Shown here in pieces: positions 1 through 8,792 of a DNA stretch of 64,000 nt. Origin of the DNA: Planctomycetaceae bacterium (lineage in GTDB: Bacteria; Planctomycetota; Planctomycetia; Planctomycetales; Planctomycetaceae); NCBI GenBank assembly GCA_017795105.1, contig CP051247.1:2604001-2668000 (forward strand), given 5' to 3'. The notes under the pieces are model-generated. The model did no database searches. It was not told the origin of the DNA and saw nothing but the letters and a program-made list of their open reading frames with translations. Each line of letters starts with the position of its first letter. Position 1 is the first letter of the stretch. The translations under genes were made by a program, and so were the position numbers.

Positions 1-728
1 AAAATGTTGAACCGGCTGCTGTTCCAGTGATCCAGGCCGATTGGCCGCTTCTGATGGCCGAGAATCAGACTCTGGTTATACGGGAGCTCTTTGAAGCCGA
101 TGTAAACGTCTTTGATGGCGGCGTCTTCCAGTTCCGCGAAGTCGAGCTGCATTCGCCAGAACATGGTTTGAGTGATATCGCCGGAGAATTCCATCCGGAT
201 TCGACGGAACGCCCAGACATCTTCCGGATCTTTTCCGTAGTTGGGCGAAGCCGGATCAGAGTTTTCGAAGTAGTCAATTCCCTCGCTCGATTCGGCGAAG
301 TTCCAGTGATCCCAGTGAATTCGACCGCCGACCTTGAACGTGGTCTTCTTCAGGGCGTCCTGTTTTTTCTTCTCTTCGGCCGCCTTCATCTTCTCCCAGT
401 TCTCTTCCAGCTTCGCGAGCCGGTCGAGAACTTCTTCGTCGACAGTCTTGACCTCAGCGACACCGGGGAGCAGATCACTCGGCTCACCCTGCTCGTAATG
501 AGCCTCAAGCTTCTCGATTCGGGTCTCAGACTTTTCGATTCGAACGGCCAGGTCTTCCAGCCAGTTGTCACTAGTATTCTTGAAGACCAGTTCGGAGGGC
601 ACATTGGCAGTCGCCAGCGGCGTAGCAATCGAAGCCGGAGCCGGCGGTGGTGGAACCGGTGGCGATGCGATGGCCGGTGCTGCGCATAAACAGCACACGA
701 GACTGGTAAACGTGGATCGAATTTTCAC
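1..728 (-). CDS. OprP/OprO-like outer-membrane porin, N-terminal part (runs off left edge)
   Basis: Start of a phosphate-selective-porin-type outer-membrane protein; its C-terminal part lies outside the window. The frame opens at a GTG (728-726) preceded by AAGGA at a good distance; no in-frame ATG fits. Residues 1-22 form a signal peptide (MKIRSTFTSL start, ending AIAS), 23-40 are Pro/Ala-rich, and ~55-128 are highly charged and helical (probable coiled coil that could contact peptidoglycan or trimerise). From ~130 the pattern becomes beta-barrel-like: FKVGGRIHWDHW, FRRIRMEFSGDI and LILGHQKRPIGLDHW are typical of the porin O/P family. It is transcribed divergently from hisG. Substrate specificity cannot be inferred. 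Confidence 0.8.
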   Translation of the reverse strand, partial: MKIRSTFTSLVCCLCAAPAIASPPVPPPPAPASIATPLATANVPSELVFKNTSDNWLEDLAVRIEKSETRIEKLEAHYEQGEPSDLLPGVAEVKTVDEEVLDRLAKLEENWEKMKAAEEKKKQDALKKTTFKVGGRIHWDHWNFAESSEGIDYFENSDPASPNYGKDPEDVWAFRRIRMEFSGDITQTMFWRMQLDFAELEDAAIKDVYIGFKELPYNQSLILGHQKRPIGLDHWNSSRFNI

Positions 729-1143
729 GGAGTATCCTTAACTCTTGAGAGACACGACCTGCGGCCGGCTCTTACAACTGAAGTCCCTTCAGAGGCGCCC
801 TTGTCCCCGCGCCGGCGAACATCCGGTTGTTCCGGATCTTCCACCAACGACTACTCTGTGAGCTGAATCGACTGTGCGGAAATTGTGGATTCGTACGGAG
901 ATCGGAGTTGAACCGAATCTTAACAATTCCTTCAAATTCGCTTTCTGATTGTGTCGGCTGTAACGATTGTGTGGCCTGCAGGACAATCTCATGTACAGGT
1001 ACTTCACGCGAAACGAGTCGGAATCGTTCGCGGGATTCCGTCCTGCTCGCGGCCACGCTGGCATGGTCCCGGGCCTCTTGGTAGTCTGCCTGTTTGCAAT
1101 CACGTGATACTTGGAAATTTGCACAGAGAAAGGTTTGATCCGG
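729..1143. other. divergent intergenic region between porin and hisG
   Basis: No convincing gene, hairpin or palindromic element seen in about 415 bases. The open frames here lack coding character. It must hold the promoters for the porin (leftward) and hisG (rightward), but I see no clear -35/-10 pair. Confidence 0.5.
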
Positions 1144-2022
1144 ATGGCGGACAAGCTGCTGAAACTCGGAATCCCTGCTGGGTCGTTACAGGAAGCGACC
1201 GCCGATCTGTTCCGCCAGGCGGGCTACAACATCAAATTCTCATCGCGTTCGTACTACCCGACGGTCGACGATGACGAGATCGAATGCCTCTCGATCCGCG
1301 CCCAGGAAATGGCCCGCTACGTCGAACAGGGCATTCTCGACGCCGGTATTACCGGTCACGACTGGATTACCGAGACGGGAGCCGACGTTCACGAAGTGTG
1401 TGAACTGGTCTTCTCGAAGGTCAGCCGTCGCCCCGTTCGATGGGTTCTGGCCGTGCCGGAAGATTCCGATATCCGCTCCGTGAAAGACCTCGAAGGTAAG
1501 CGAATCGCCACCGAAGCGGTCGGTCTGACCAAGATGTACCTCGAGAAGCACGGCGTGAAAGCCGATGTCGAGTTCTCCTGGGGAGCGACGGAAGTGAAGC
1601 CGCCGCGACTGGTCGATGCGATCGTCGAAGTGACCGAGACCGGTTCGTCGCTGCGGGCCAACAGCCTGCGAATCGTCGACGAAGTGCTGCAGAGCACGAC
1701 GCGACTGATTGTGAACAAGAACGCCTGGGCCGATGACTGGAAGCAGCAGAAGCTGAACAATATCGCCCTGATGCTGCAGTCCTGCCTGGCCGCCGAAGGC
1801 AAAGTCGGTCTGATGCTGAACGTTCGCCGGACGGATCTGGAGAAGGTCTTGAAGAGCCTCCCTGCCCTGCAGCAACCGACGGTCTCTTCGCTGTCCGATC
1901 CCGACTGGGTCGCCATCAATACGATCATCAACGAGTCGGTCGTCCGTACGATCATCCCGGAACTCCGCGACGCCGGCGCCACCGGCATCGTCGAGTTCCC
2001 GATCAACAAGATCATCGACTAA
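1144..2022 (+). CDS. hisG: ATP phosphoribosyltransferase, long form
   Basis: Catalyses the first step of histidine biosynthesis, condensing ATP with PRPP. The 292-residue length matches the long (HisG_L) form with a C-terminal ACT-like regulatory domain that needs no HisZ. Motifs seen are LDAGITGHDWI and VTETGSSLRANSLRIVD (the PRPP-binding region with E-T-G-x-S-L-R-A-N). The tail from ~residue 210 (MLNVRRTDLEKVLKSLPAL... IVEFPINKIID) fits the regulatory domain. I chose ATG 1144 because GAGAAAGG lies 10 nt upstream; an upstream TTG at 1111 would add 11 unconserved-looking residues. It stands alone, with no other his genes nearby. A palindromic element follows the stop. Confidence 0.95.
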   Translation: MADKLLKLGIPAGSLQEATADLFRQAGYNIKFSSRSYYPTVDDDEIECLSIRAQEMARYVEQGILDAGITGHDWITETGADVHEVCELVFSKVSRRPVRWVLAVPEDSDIRSVKDLEGKRIATEAVGLTKMYLEKHGVKADVEFSWGATEVKPPRLVDAIVEVTETGSSLRANSLRIVDEVLQSTTRLIVNKNAWADDWKQQKLNNIALMLQSCLAAEGKVGLMLNVRRTDLEKVLKSLPALQQPTVSSLSDPDWVAINTIINESVVRTIIPELRDAGATGIVEFPINKIID

Positions 2023-2037
2023 GGCGAAATGCCAAAG

Positions 2038-2201
2038 GGATGGCTCAGACGCGTACGTCTGAGTGGCAGAGCCACAAGAGGCTGCTGTCCGACGTTCCTG
2101 GCCCGACAACTGAACTCGCGACTGAGAGTCTCCCTGGGTGACTCAACGATGGTGACGAACTTCCTGTGACTTCGTCACCCAGACGTACACGTCTGGGGCA
2201 A
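2038..2201. repeat. palindromic element: two inverted copies of the two-hairpin 'D' repeat
   Basis: Left copy: stem CTCAGACG/CGTCTGAG (2044-2063), then GTGGC-AGA-GCCAC, then ACAAGAGGCTGCTGTCC. Right copy, reversed: TGTGACTTCGTCAC then stem CCCAGACG/CGTCTGGG (2178-2197). The outermost pair differs between copies (T-A versus C-G), i.e. it covaries. About 75 bases of unrelated sequence lie between. It sits directly after the hisG stop, so it may serve as a transcription end. Confidence 0.75.
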
Positions 2202-2238
2202 CCTTTGTTTGCGATCAGAATGCTTGAACCGCCGGCTG

Positions 2239-2265
2239 CCATGCCCACGCTTGCGTGGGCATGCT
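2239..2265. repeat. 'A' palindrome (ATGCCCACGC...GCGTGGGCAT)
   Basis: Near-perfect 10-bp arms around a short centre. The same element occurs at 5129, 12463, 13268, 39635, 41990 and 43611 in this window, in either orientation, often preceded by GGGTGCC. Confidence 0.8.
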
Positions 2266-2340
2266 GTCCTACAGGGTCACTCCACAGAATCTTTCAGGCC
2301 CACGGATCCCTTGATGCCAGCGACGTTCCATCGGCGTTAA

Positions 2341-2416
2341 AATCAACGGCCCGCGAAGCATGGACCCCGCATTCCCCCTCACCCTAACCCTCTCCCCCGG
2401 CGGGGGCGAGGCGACG
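2341..2416. repeat. 'H' repeat with CCCTCACCCTAACCCTC core and C5/G5 hairpin
   Basis: Shares about 70 bases (AATCAACGGCCCG ... GCATTCCCCCTCACCC ... CCCCC/GGGGG ... GCGAGG) with 25679-25762 and, reversed, with 50815-50885. It is non-coding and dispersed. The rest of the gap to 2535 shows nothing else recognisable. Confidence 0.7.
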
Positions 2417-2532
2417 TCTAAGGGGTAAAGGTTAAGGACTCACGCCCATCAAACGGCAGCCTCCAGCGGCTTCGCCGCCCTGATAGCACAGCGATCAAGG
2501 TCACCCGGTCGGCGCTGCGGCGACCATGACGA

Positions 2533-2573
2533 CAAAAGCCTCCGCGATCATCGGCGATCGTGGAGGCTTCTTT
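2533..2573. terminator. bidirectional intrinsic terminator after the DUF3500 gene
   Basis: Inverted repeat AAGCCTCC-GCGATC / GATCGT-GGAGGCTT (2536-2569) flanked by AAAA on the left (TTTT on the minus strand) and TCTTTATT on the right. It lies ~50 bases past the stop of the minus-strand gene ending at 2621. Confidence 0.75.
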
Positions 2574-2620
2574 ATTGTCACGTCCTGTCAGCGGCATTTG
2601 ACCGCCGGTGCAGAGACGCC

Positions 2621-3670
2621 TTAGTTGATCGGCAGCGCGAAATCGCCGTCGCGATCGCGGTAGACGCAGTGGATGTGGTTGGCCGGGTTGCCGGCGGCGT
2701 CCGGCTGGGTGTTCACGAATTCGATCGAGAACGAGCGGCTTTCGATGCGATAGTAGTGACCAATGCCCGGCTCGGTGGCTCCCGCCCAGGCGAAATAGAT
2801 GTTCTGGAACCCATCGCGGCGGATCTCTTCGAGACGTTCCGAAGCTCGGCCTTCCGAGACAGCATTCACGTAGACGTCAATTAGCTTCCGCAACGTCTCG
2901 GCCTGCTTCTTGTCGAGATCACGTGCCTGAATACCGACCGGACGCTCTTTCGGCGGGTGCGGGCTGCCGGCATTGCGGATTTCGCGGGGAGCTTCATCTG
3001 CGATGATCGCCGACTTCTTCTGCTTGCTGCTGAGCGAGTTGACCAGATCGAAGCCGAGCTGTTCTTCCTCGTTCAGAACGGCCATGCCCATCTCGAAGCC
3101 AACGTCGTTCTTCGTTTTGATGACTGCCGGGTTGGCAGCAAAGAACTGCGGAGTCGCCGCGATCAGCTTGCCGTTCTCGGTCACGAAGTTAAGCGACAGG
3201 TGATGTCCTTCGAAGCTCAGTCCCCAGCGGCTTTCCTCACGCGGATCGCCGAAGATGGTGACGTAGTACTTCAGCGGATCACGGCGATCGCGAGTTTTCG
3301 GATCTTCGAGCGAATAGAGCAGCTTCTCCAGCGACATGATCGTCTCGGCTTTCTTGTAGCCGGCTTCGCTGAGGCACGTCTTGAGCAGATTCAGAGCGGT
3401 CCCCTGCTGTTCTTCGCTCATCGAACGCAGCATCAGCCCTTTGCGGGTATCCATCGGAATGAAGTGCCAGTCGACCCGCTGCGACGATTCGTACGGCAGC
3501 AGAGCCAGTTCGGCCTGACGATCATCGAGCGAATTGAGCAGTTCGGTTGCCCGAGCGGTCATACCAGGTTTGGAAGAATCTCTCTTGAGCAGCGACCAGG
3601 CGTCGGACACGAGGAAAGAGCTGCAAAGAAGCGCAGCACACACGGCGAGGATGGCGGGGGATCGTTTCAT
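2621..3670 (-). CDS. secreted DUF3500 domain protein
   Basis: A 349-residue exported protein. The N-terminus (MKRSPAILAVCAALLCSSFL) is a clear signal peptide; the rest matches DUF3500, a family of unknown function common in planctomycetes and other bacteria. Seen features: RVDWHFIPMDTRKGLMLRSM, YYVTIFGDP, RWGLSFEGHHLSLNF and a C-terminal GHYYRIESRSFSIEFVNTQP / NHIHCVYRD block, which are hallmarks of this family. ATG 3670 was chosen because AGGAG sits 9 nt upstream; 17 upstream in-frame codons look non-coding. It is monocistronic with its own terminator. No catalytic role can be claimed. Confidence 0.88.
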   Translation of the reverse strand: MKRSPAILAVCAALLCSSFLVSDAWSLLKRDSSKPGMTARATELLNSLDDRQAELALLPYESSQRVDWHFIPMDTRKGLMLRSMSEEQQGTALNLLKTCLSEAGYKKAETIMSLEKLLYSLEDPKTRDRRDPLKYYVTIFGDPREESRWGLSFEGHHLSLNFVTENGKLIAATPQFFAANPAVIKTKNDVGFEMGMAVLNEEEQLGFDLVNSLSSKQKKSAIIADEAPREIRNAGSPHPPKERPVGIQARDLDKKQAETLRKLIDVYVNAVSEGRASERLEEIRRDGFQNIYFAWAGATEPGIGHYYRIESRSFSIEFVNTQPDAAGNPANHIHCVYRDRDGDFALPIN

Positions 3671-3784
3671 AAGGATCAACTCCTGGGGTGGGACATTCAG
3701 AGTTCCGGAAGGACCAGTCATATCATAATCAACTGATCATTGCCACCACCCCCGAGCGTCGTAGCTTACCCCGTCCATTGAGCC

Positions 3785-4825
3785 CTACAATCCCCGCGCG
3801 ACGTCGTTGATCAACCCAACGTACCAGAGCATGATGCTGAAGACGACGAAGATGATGAAGCCGGCCACGATCACCCAGACGAGCCACCCCAGCGCTCCGG
3901 CCAGCGCCTGCAGCGAACGGCGGGCCTGCTCTTCGAATTCCGGACTGAGCCGATGGAGCATCTCCGGCACCGTGCCCGACGTTTCGCCGACGTGAATCAT
4001 CTCGATCACATCTTTAGGAAACAGTCCCGATTCCCGGAGCGATGTGGTGACCGTTTCCCCCTGATGAATCCAGTAGTTGATGCGCTCGGTCTGCCCGATG
4101 AAAGCGCCGTTGCTCGTGGCCCGCATCGAGGCTTCGATGCTCTCATCAATCGGCATTCCCGCTTCCTGCGTCAGGTGATAGGCCCAGGCAAACCGCGCGA
4201 TGGCGAACGACTGCATGCAGTGTCCCAGGACCGGAACGCGCATCAGCGTGGCGTCGAGATAGGTTTGCCCGGCCATGTTGGAGCGGACAAACTTGTAGGC
4301 GACGAACAGCCCGGCTGCGGTGCCGAAGACCATCGTCAGCCAGGTGATCGCTCCCGAAGTTCCGGTCAGCCCCCAGCCGAGGACGTCGATCGGGTCGCCC
4401 CCCTGCGACTGAGCGATCCAGCCGAGCAGGAGAATGAGACCGGCAATCACAAAGACGGCCATGATCAGTTGAATGACCGGCCAGGCGATGGCGGAATAAA
4501 AATCCTTCCGCAAACGGACGAGGTTGTCGTAGTGATCGGCAAGTCCGGTGAGGATTTCCGGGAGAGCGCCGGTTTTCTCGGCGACATCGACCATGTTGAT
4601 CATCAGCCCCGGGAAGACATCCCGTTCCCGCATCGCGGTCGCGATCTCGTGGCCCTTCTGAATGTCTTCGGCGATCCGCACGCTGGCGACACGCACATCG
4701 GGATTGGCCGCTTTCTCGCCAGCGATGAGAAACGCTTTGTGAGCCGGGATGCCCGTTTCGAGCAGCGTCGACAGCGACCGGCACAAAAGGGCCAGGGATT
4801 TCAGCGGCAGAGAGCGACGGAACAT
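3785..4825 (-). CDS. type II secretion / type IV pilus inner-membrane platform protein, GspF/PilC family (short N-terminus)
   Basis: A 346-residue inner-membrane protein with two T2SSF domains. The first starts LALLCRSLSTLLETGIPAHKA and continues to VAEKTGALPEILTGLADHY, followed by a membrane segment (VIQLIMAVFVIAGLILLLGW). The second contains RFAWAYHLTQEAGMPIDES and HVGETSGTVPEMLHRLSPEF, with two C-terminal membrane segments. GspF/PilC proteins organise pseudopilus or pilus assembly. The usual N-terminal 60-70 residues before the first domain are missing. ATG 4825 has AAGGTGA upstream; an in-frame start at 4900 would add only 25 odd residues. It is an orphan, with no other gsp/pil genes within reach, and palindromes lie upstream. 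Confidence 0.85.
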   Translation of the reverse strand: MFRRSLPLKSLALLCRSLSTLLETGIPAHKAFLIAGEKAANPDVRVASVRIAEDIQKGHEIATAMRERDVFPGLMINMVDVAEKTGALPEILTGLADHYDNLVRLRKDFYSAIAWPVIQLIMAVFVIAGLILLLGWIAQSQGGDPIDVLGWGLTGTSGAITWLTMVFGTAAGLFVAYKFVRSNMAGQTYLDATLMRVPVLGHCMQSFAIARFAWAYHLTQEAGMPIDESIEASMRATSNGAFIGQTERINYWIHQGETVTTSLRESGLFPKDVIEMIHVGETSGTVPEMLHRLSPEFEEQARRSLQALAGALGWLVWVIVAGFIIFVVFSIMLWYVGLINDVARGL

Positions 4826-4936
4826 GCGCGGATCACCTTGCAGAAGCGGATCGAAGCCGATGCTTTGAGCATACCGCGAGACGGCTTCGGAACAAGGCAC
4901 AGCGATTTTGGACAGGCCGAAGAACGCATCCCATTC

Positions 4937-5086
4937 CGTAGCGGCGGCATCCTGCCAGCGAAGAGGCGTCGGTCGATGTAATCACAAAGAGTTCTTAAGA
5001 GACAAGTGGAAAGGAACGCTGTCCTGCGGCTCACCCCTCTCTCCGCATAGCACCCGCAATCGGCGGCAAGATGCTGCCGTGAGTCG
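4937..5086. repeat. 150-bp 'F' hairpin element, copy 1 (MITE-like)
   Basis: Left end GTAGCGGCGGCATCCTGCC, right end CGCAATCGGCGGCAAGATGC: imperfect terminal inverted repeats around ~100 bp. The interior shares GGAACG-GTCC-GCGG-TC-CC with copy 2 at 5172-5321. No open frame of note. Confidence 0.7.
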
Positions 5087-5128
5087 CTCGCAGTTCCGAC
5101 GTTCTGGACAAGTAACGTCGATGACAAG

Positions 5129-5158
5129 CATGCCCACGCAAGCGTGGGCATGGCACCC
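5129..5158. repeat. 'A' palindrome between two F elements
   Basis: GCATGCCCACGC-AA-GCGTGGGCAT followed by GGCACCC; reverse orientation of the copy at 12463. Confidence 0.8.
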
Positions 5159-5171
5159 GATATTGTTAAGG

Positions 5172-5321
5172 TCGTAGCGGCGGCATCTTGCCGCCGAAGG
5201 GACGTACTTTTCCGCGAAAGCGCCGAGTCGTTCGAAACGAACTGCAAGGAACGTCGTCCGGCGGGTCGCCACTTTTCGTGCCGGTCGCCCGCAATCGGCG
5301 GCAGGATGCCGCCGCTACGAT
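5172..5321. repeat. 150-bp 'F' hairpin element, copy 2 (MITE-like)
   Basis: Left end GTAGCGGCGGCATCTTGCCG and right end GCGGCAGGATGCCGCCGCTA are nearly perfect terminal inverted repeats of about 22 bp, separated by ~100 bp related to copy 1. Same orientation as copy 1. Confidence 0.75.
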
Positions 5322-5414
5322 GGTCGACAACGTAGCGCAATCGCCCGCCTGCCGCTCGTGGACGAAGCGATCTGCGTGCATTCTCATGCGCAACACTCAA
5401 CTGCAGTGGACCAA

Positions 5415-5442
5415 TAAAAAAACGCCCTCCATCTGGAGAGCG
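5415..5442 (-). terminator. intrinsic terminator of yidC
   Basis: On the minus strand: CGCTCTCCAGATGGAGGGCG hairpin followed by TTTTTTTATT. It lies ~50 bases past the yidC stop. Confidence 0.9.
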
Positions 5443-5491
5443 TTGATTGAGCATGCCACGCACGGCAGGCGGGAGCCTGCCTCACGGGTGG

Positions 5492-7525
5492 TTACTTCTT
5501 GCCTTTGCGGGACGGAGCCGGTTTGAGCTGGGCCGATTTGTTGGCCGGGTTGGCGGCTGCGTCGAGGGCGGCCATTTGTTCGCGGAACCAGCCGGGCTTC
5601 TTGCCGGTGGTGTCGTCGCCTGGCTTCTTCTTGTCGGAGTCGGCTTTCTTCTGCTTCAGGGTCTCGGCCGTGGTATCGTGCAGGTCGAGAATCTTCCGTT
5701 CCGCGATCGCCCACAGCGACGAGGCAATGAAGTAGATACAGAGACCAGCCGGAACGCGGTAGAACATAAAACCGATGAAGATCATCATGTAGCTCATCAT
5801 CTTCTGCTGCAGAGCCTGTTCTTCGTTCGCCGGTGGCGGGGAGAACATTTTCTGCTGGGCGATGAATAGTCCGACGGTCAGAATCGGCAGCAGGTTGAAG
5901 TCGTTGCCGAGGAACGGAATCGAGAACGGCAGCGTGAACAGCTTGTCCGGGCTGGCGAGGTTGTCGATCCAGAGGAACTCGGCCATTCGCAGATCGACCG
6001 AGACGCTGAGCGCCTGATAGAGCCCGATGAAGATCGGGATCTGGAGCAGCATCGGCAGACAGCCGGCGAAGAATCCGCTCTCTTTCATCAGCTCCATCTG
6101 AGCCTGGGCGAGCTTTTCCTTGTCGCCTTCGTGCTTCTTCTTGATCTCCTCGAACTTCGGCTGCAGCTCCTTCATCTTCTTCGCGGCCAGAGCATGCTTG
6201 CGGGAGATGGGATACATCGCCCCGCGGACCATTACGGTCAGCATGATGATCGAGATGCCGTATGGCAGGTAGACGGTGTCGTGGAAGAAGTGCAGGATGG
6301 CCAGCATGATTTTGCTGATCCAGCCGAACCAGCCGTATTCGATAATGCCTTCGGCATCGTACGGCTGCAGCAGAGCAGTCCGCTTGGGACCGGCGAAGAG
6401 GGTGTAGTCATGCGATACGGTCTGCCCCGGCTGCACCTGAGCGGGAACCGATTCGATCTGGAAGCTGATCAGGCTTCGTTCTTCCTCGCGAGCCCGGCTG
6501 ATGAGCATCGGCTGTGAGACCGGGGCCTGACCGTCTGCCGTGTTGGCCGGGTCCGGCATCAGCAGCGTGGCAAAGAACTGACCGTCGACGCCGAGGTATC
6601 GCAGTGGAGCGCGGAACTCTTCGACCCCTTCCGGATCGTTGGCTTCGTTGTAGACTTCAGATGCGAGGATCGTCTCCCGACGAACGCCGCCGCCGTTCAT
6701 GAAACCGGCCTGAATCGCCAGGTATCGCCGCGTGTTGTCTTCGTCTTCAAGCGGGAATCCAATCGGCCCCTGCAAAGCGTACTGCACCTCAGCCGCAGAC
6801 TGACCGGTGTTCTGGAACTTGAGTGTGACCTTGAGTTCATATCCCTCAGCGGACGTGTCGCGGCGGGCGGGGTCCCCAGTGTGCAGTTCATAGATCTTGC
6901 GGAGAACGAGGCTGCCATCCGGAGCCGGGTACTCGAAAACGGCTTTGCGGTCGGTCAGTTCGTCCTCAACGACTTTCCAGTTCACGCTGTCGAGCGATTT
7001 CCCTTCGGGAATCAGCTGGCGATCGACGGCTCCTGCCCGAACATCGAAGGTCGCAAGTTTGCTCCCTTTGACCGAGCCGAGCAACTGAAGTGGACGTTCG
7101 CGGTCATTGAGTTCGCGGTAGCGTTTGTCGTTGAGCTGCAACGATTTAACGGCTGCCCCTTCTGCTTCGAGTTCAACCTGCATGAAGAACTCGGACTTCG
7201 GATCGAGGCTACCGAGCGCCACGGTTCGAGCGGGGAATTCGGCAATCTGCTGCTGAGATTCTTCAGCTGGTGCCGGTTCCGCAGCGGGGGAGTCGTCGGC
7301 GTTGTCGGAATCATTCGCAGCGACAGCCGGATCCGGTTTCGGCGTCGAGGTGCCTTCCGGATCGGCGACCTGAGCCTGCTTCCGTTTCTCTTCCTCGGCG
7401 ATTTGCCGGGCTGCCTGCTTCTCGATCAGTTCAGGATAGAAGAACGGGAGACCGACGTTCAGCCAGAGGAACATCGCTCCGAGTGAGAGCACGAAGAACG
7501 TAATAAAACGTCGTTGTTGATCCAT
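5492..7525 (-). CDS. yidC: membrane protein insertase YidC
   Basis: Inserts and folds inner-membrane proteins, alone or with SecYEG. 677 residues, longer than the E. coli protein (548) because of a large periplasmic part. N-terminal membrane anchor at ~7-29 (FITFFVLSLGAMFLWLNVGL), a charged Ala/Glu/Pro-rich linker, a periplasmic beta-domain, then the conserved core from ~residue 440: IIMLTVMVRGAMYPISRKHA carries the conserved membrane Arg, followed by a charged hairpin (MKELQPKFEEIKKKH) and further TM helices. The basic C-terminus (KPAPSRKGKK) may contact ribosomes. I placed the start at MDQQRRF (7525) because this is where YidC homologues begin and GGAAG is upstream. No rpmH/rnpA neighbours are present. 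Confidence 0.95.
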   Translation of the reverse strand: MDQQRRFITFFVLSLGAMFLWLNVGLPFFYPELIEKQAARQIAEEEKRKQAQVADPEGTSTPKPDPAVAANDSDNADDSPAAEPAPAEESQQQIAEFPARTVALGSLDPKSEFFMQVELEAEGAAVKSLQLNDKRYRELNDRERPLQLLGSVKGSKLATFDVRAGAVDRQLIPEGKSLDSVNWKVVEDELTDRKAVFEYPAPDGSLVLRKIYELHTGDPARRDTSAEGYELKVTLKFQNTGQSAAEVQYALQGPIGFPLEDEDNTRRYLAIQAGFMNGGGVRRETILASEVYNEANDPEGVEEFRAPLRYLGVDGQFFATLLMPDPANTADGQAPVSQPMLISRAREEERSLISFQIESVPAQVQPGQTVSHDYTLFAGPKRTALLQPYDAEGIIEYGWFGWISKIMLAILHFFHDTVYLPYGISIIMLTVMVRGAMYPISRKHALAAKKMKELQPKFEEIKKKHEGDKEKLAQAQMELMKESGFFAGCLPMLLQIPIFIGLYQALSVSVDLRMAEFLWIDNLASPDKLFTLPFSIPFLGNDFNLLPILTVGLFIAQQKMFSPPPANEEQALQQKMMSYMMIFIGFMFYRVPAGLCIYFIASSLWAIAERKILDLHDTTAETLKQKKADSDKKKPGDDTTGKKPGWFREQMAALDAAANPANKSAQLKPAPSRKGKK

Positions 7526-7806
7526 CGACGGGGAATCTTCCGGGAAAACAGAAAGCCAAAAATCAGTTCGCGAGAATTGGCCGTATTGTAAGGAAATCAC
7601 AGGAGCGGCGGGAGGTATAATCCCGCCGAACGCAGCCGCACTGTCGAGAAAGCCGGCTTGCGTAAAGCCGTTAAACACCGTGAATTATGGCGTTTCGGCA
7701 CGGCTTTCGTCTCAGACCGCCTGATTGCGCCGCATTGCCGCACCCCGGACGGAGTTCGACCGACATTCCGGAAAGTCGTCCCGAGAGGCTGCCGCGAGCT
7801 CCGCGA

Positions 7807-8550
<744 letters not shown>

Positions 8551-8792
8551 AGTCGGCTGTCCCTGATCATCGGATGCCCGACGACGCTGCTCCTTGAAAG
8601 TCGTAAAGCCATGCTCGCGGTGGAACGCCACCGGACGAGGTTCTGCGGCTTCTCGAGAAACCGCCCTAAGACGGCCTCGCCCAGAACAGGCCAAATTTCA
8701 GTTTATCGCAGCAGATTCGCCGGGGTCAACAAACGACAACATCAATCAACAGGGAGAACGCAAATTCCTGTCAAGCGTTCCGAACAGACCGA

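Noticed and set aside
27..689. Plus-strand open frame at the left edge
   Set aside because: The minus strand encodes a signal peptide, coiled coil and porin strands; the plus frame is its shadow.
8551..8694. 48-residue N-terminal extension of the metallophosphoesterase
   Set aside because: Metallophosphoesterases of this type begin at the SDIHGN strand; the extension is Arg-rich and lacks a start with a ribosome-binding site.
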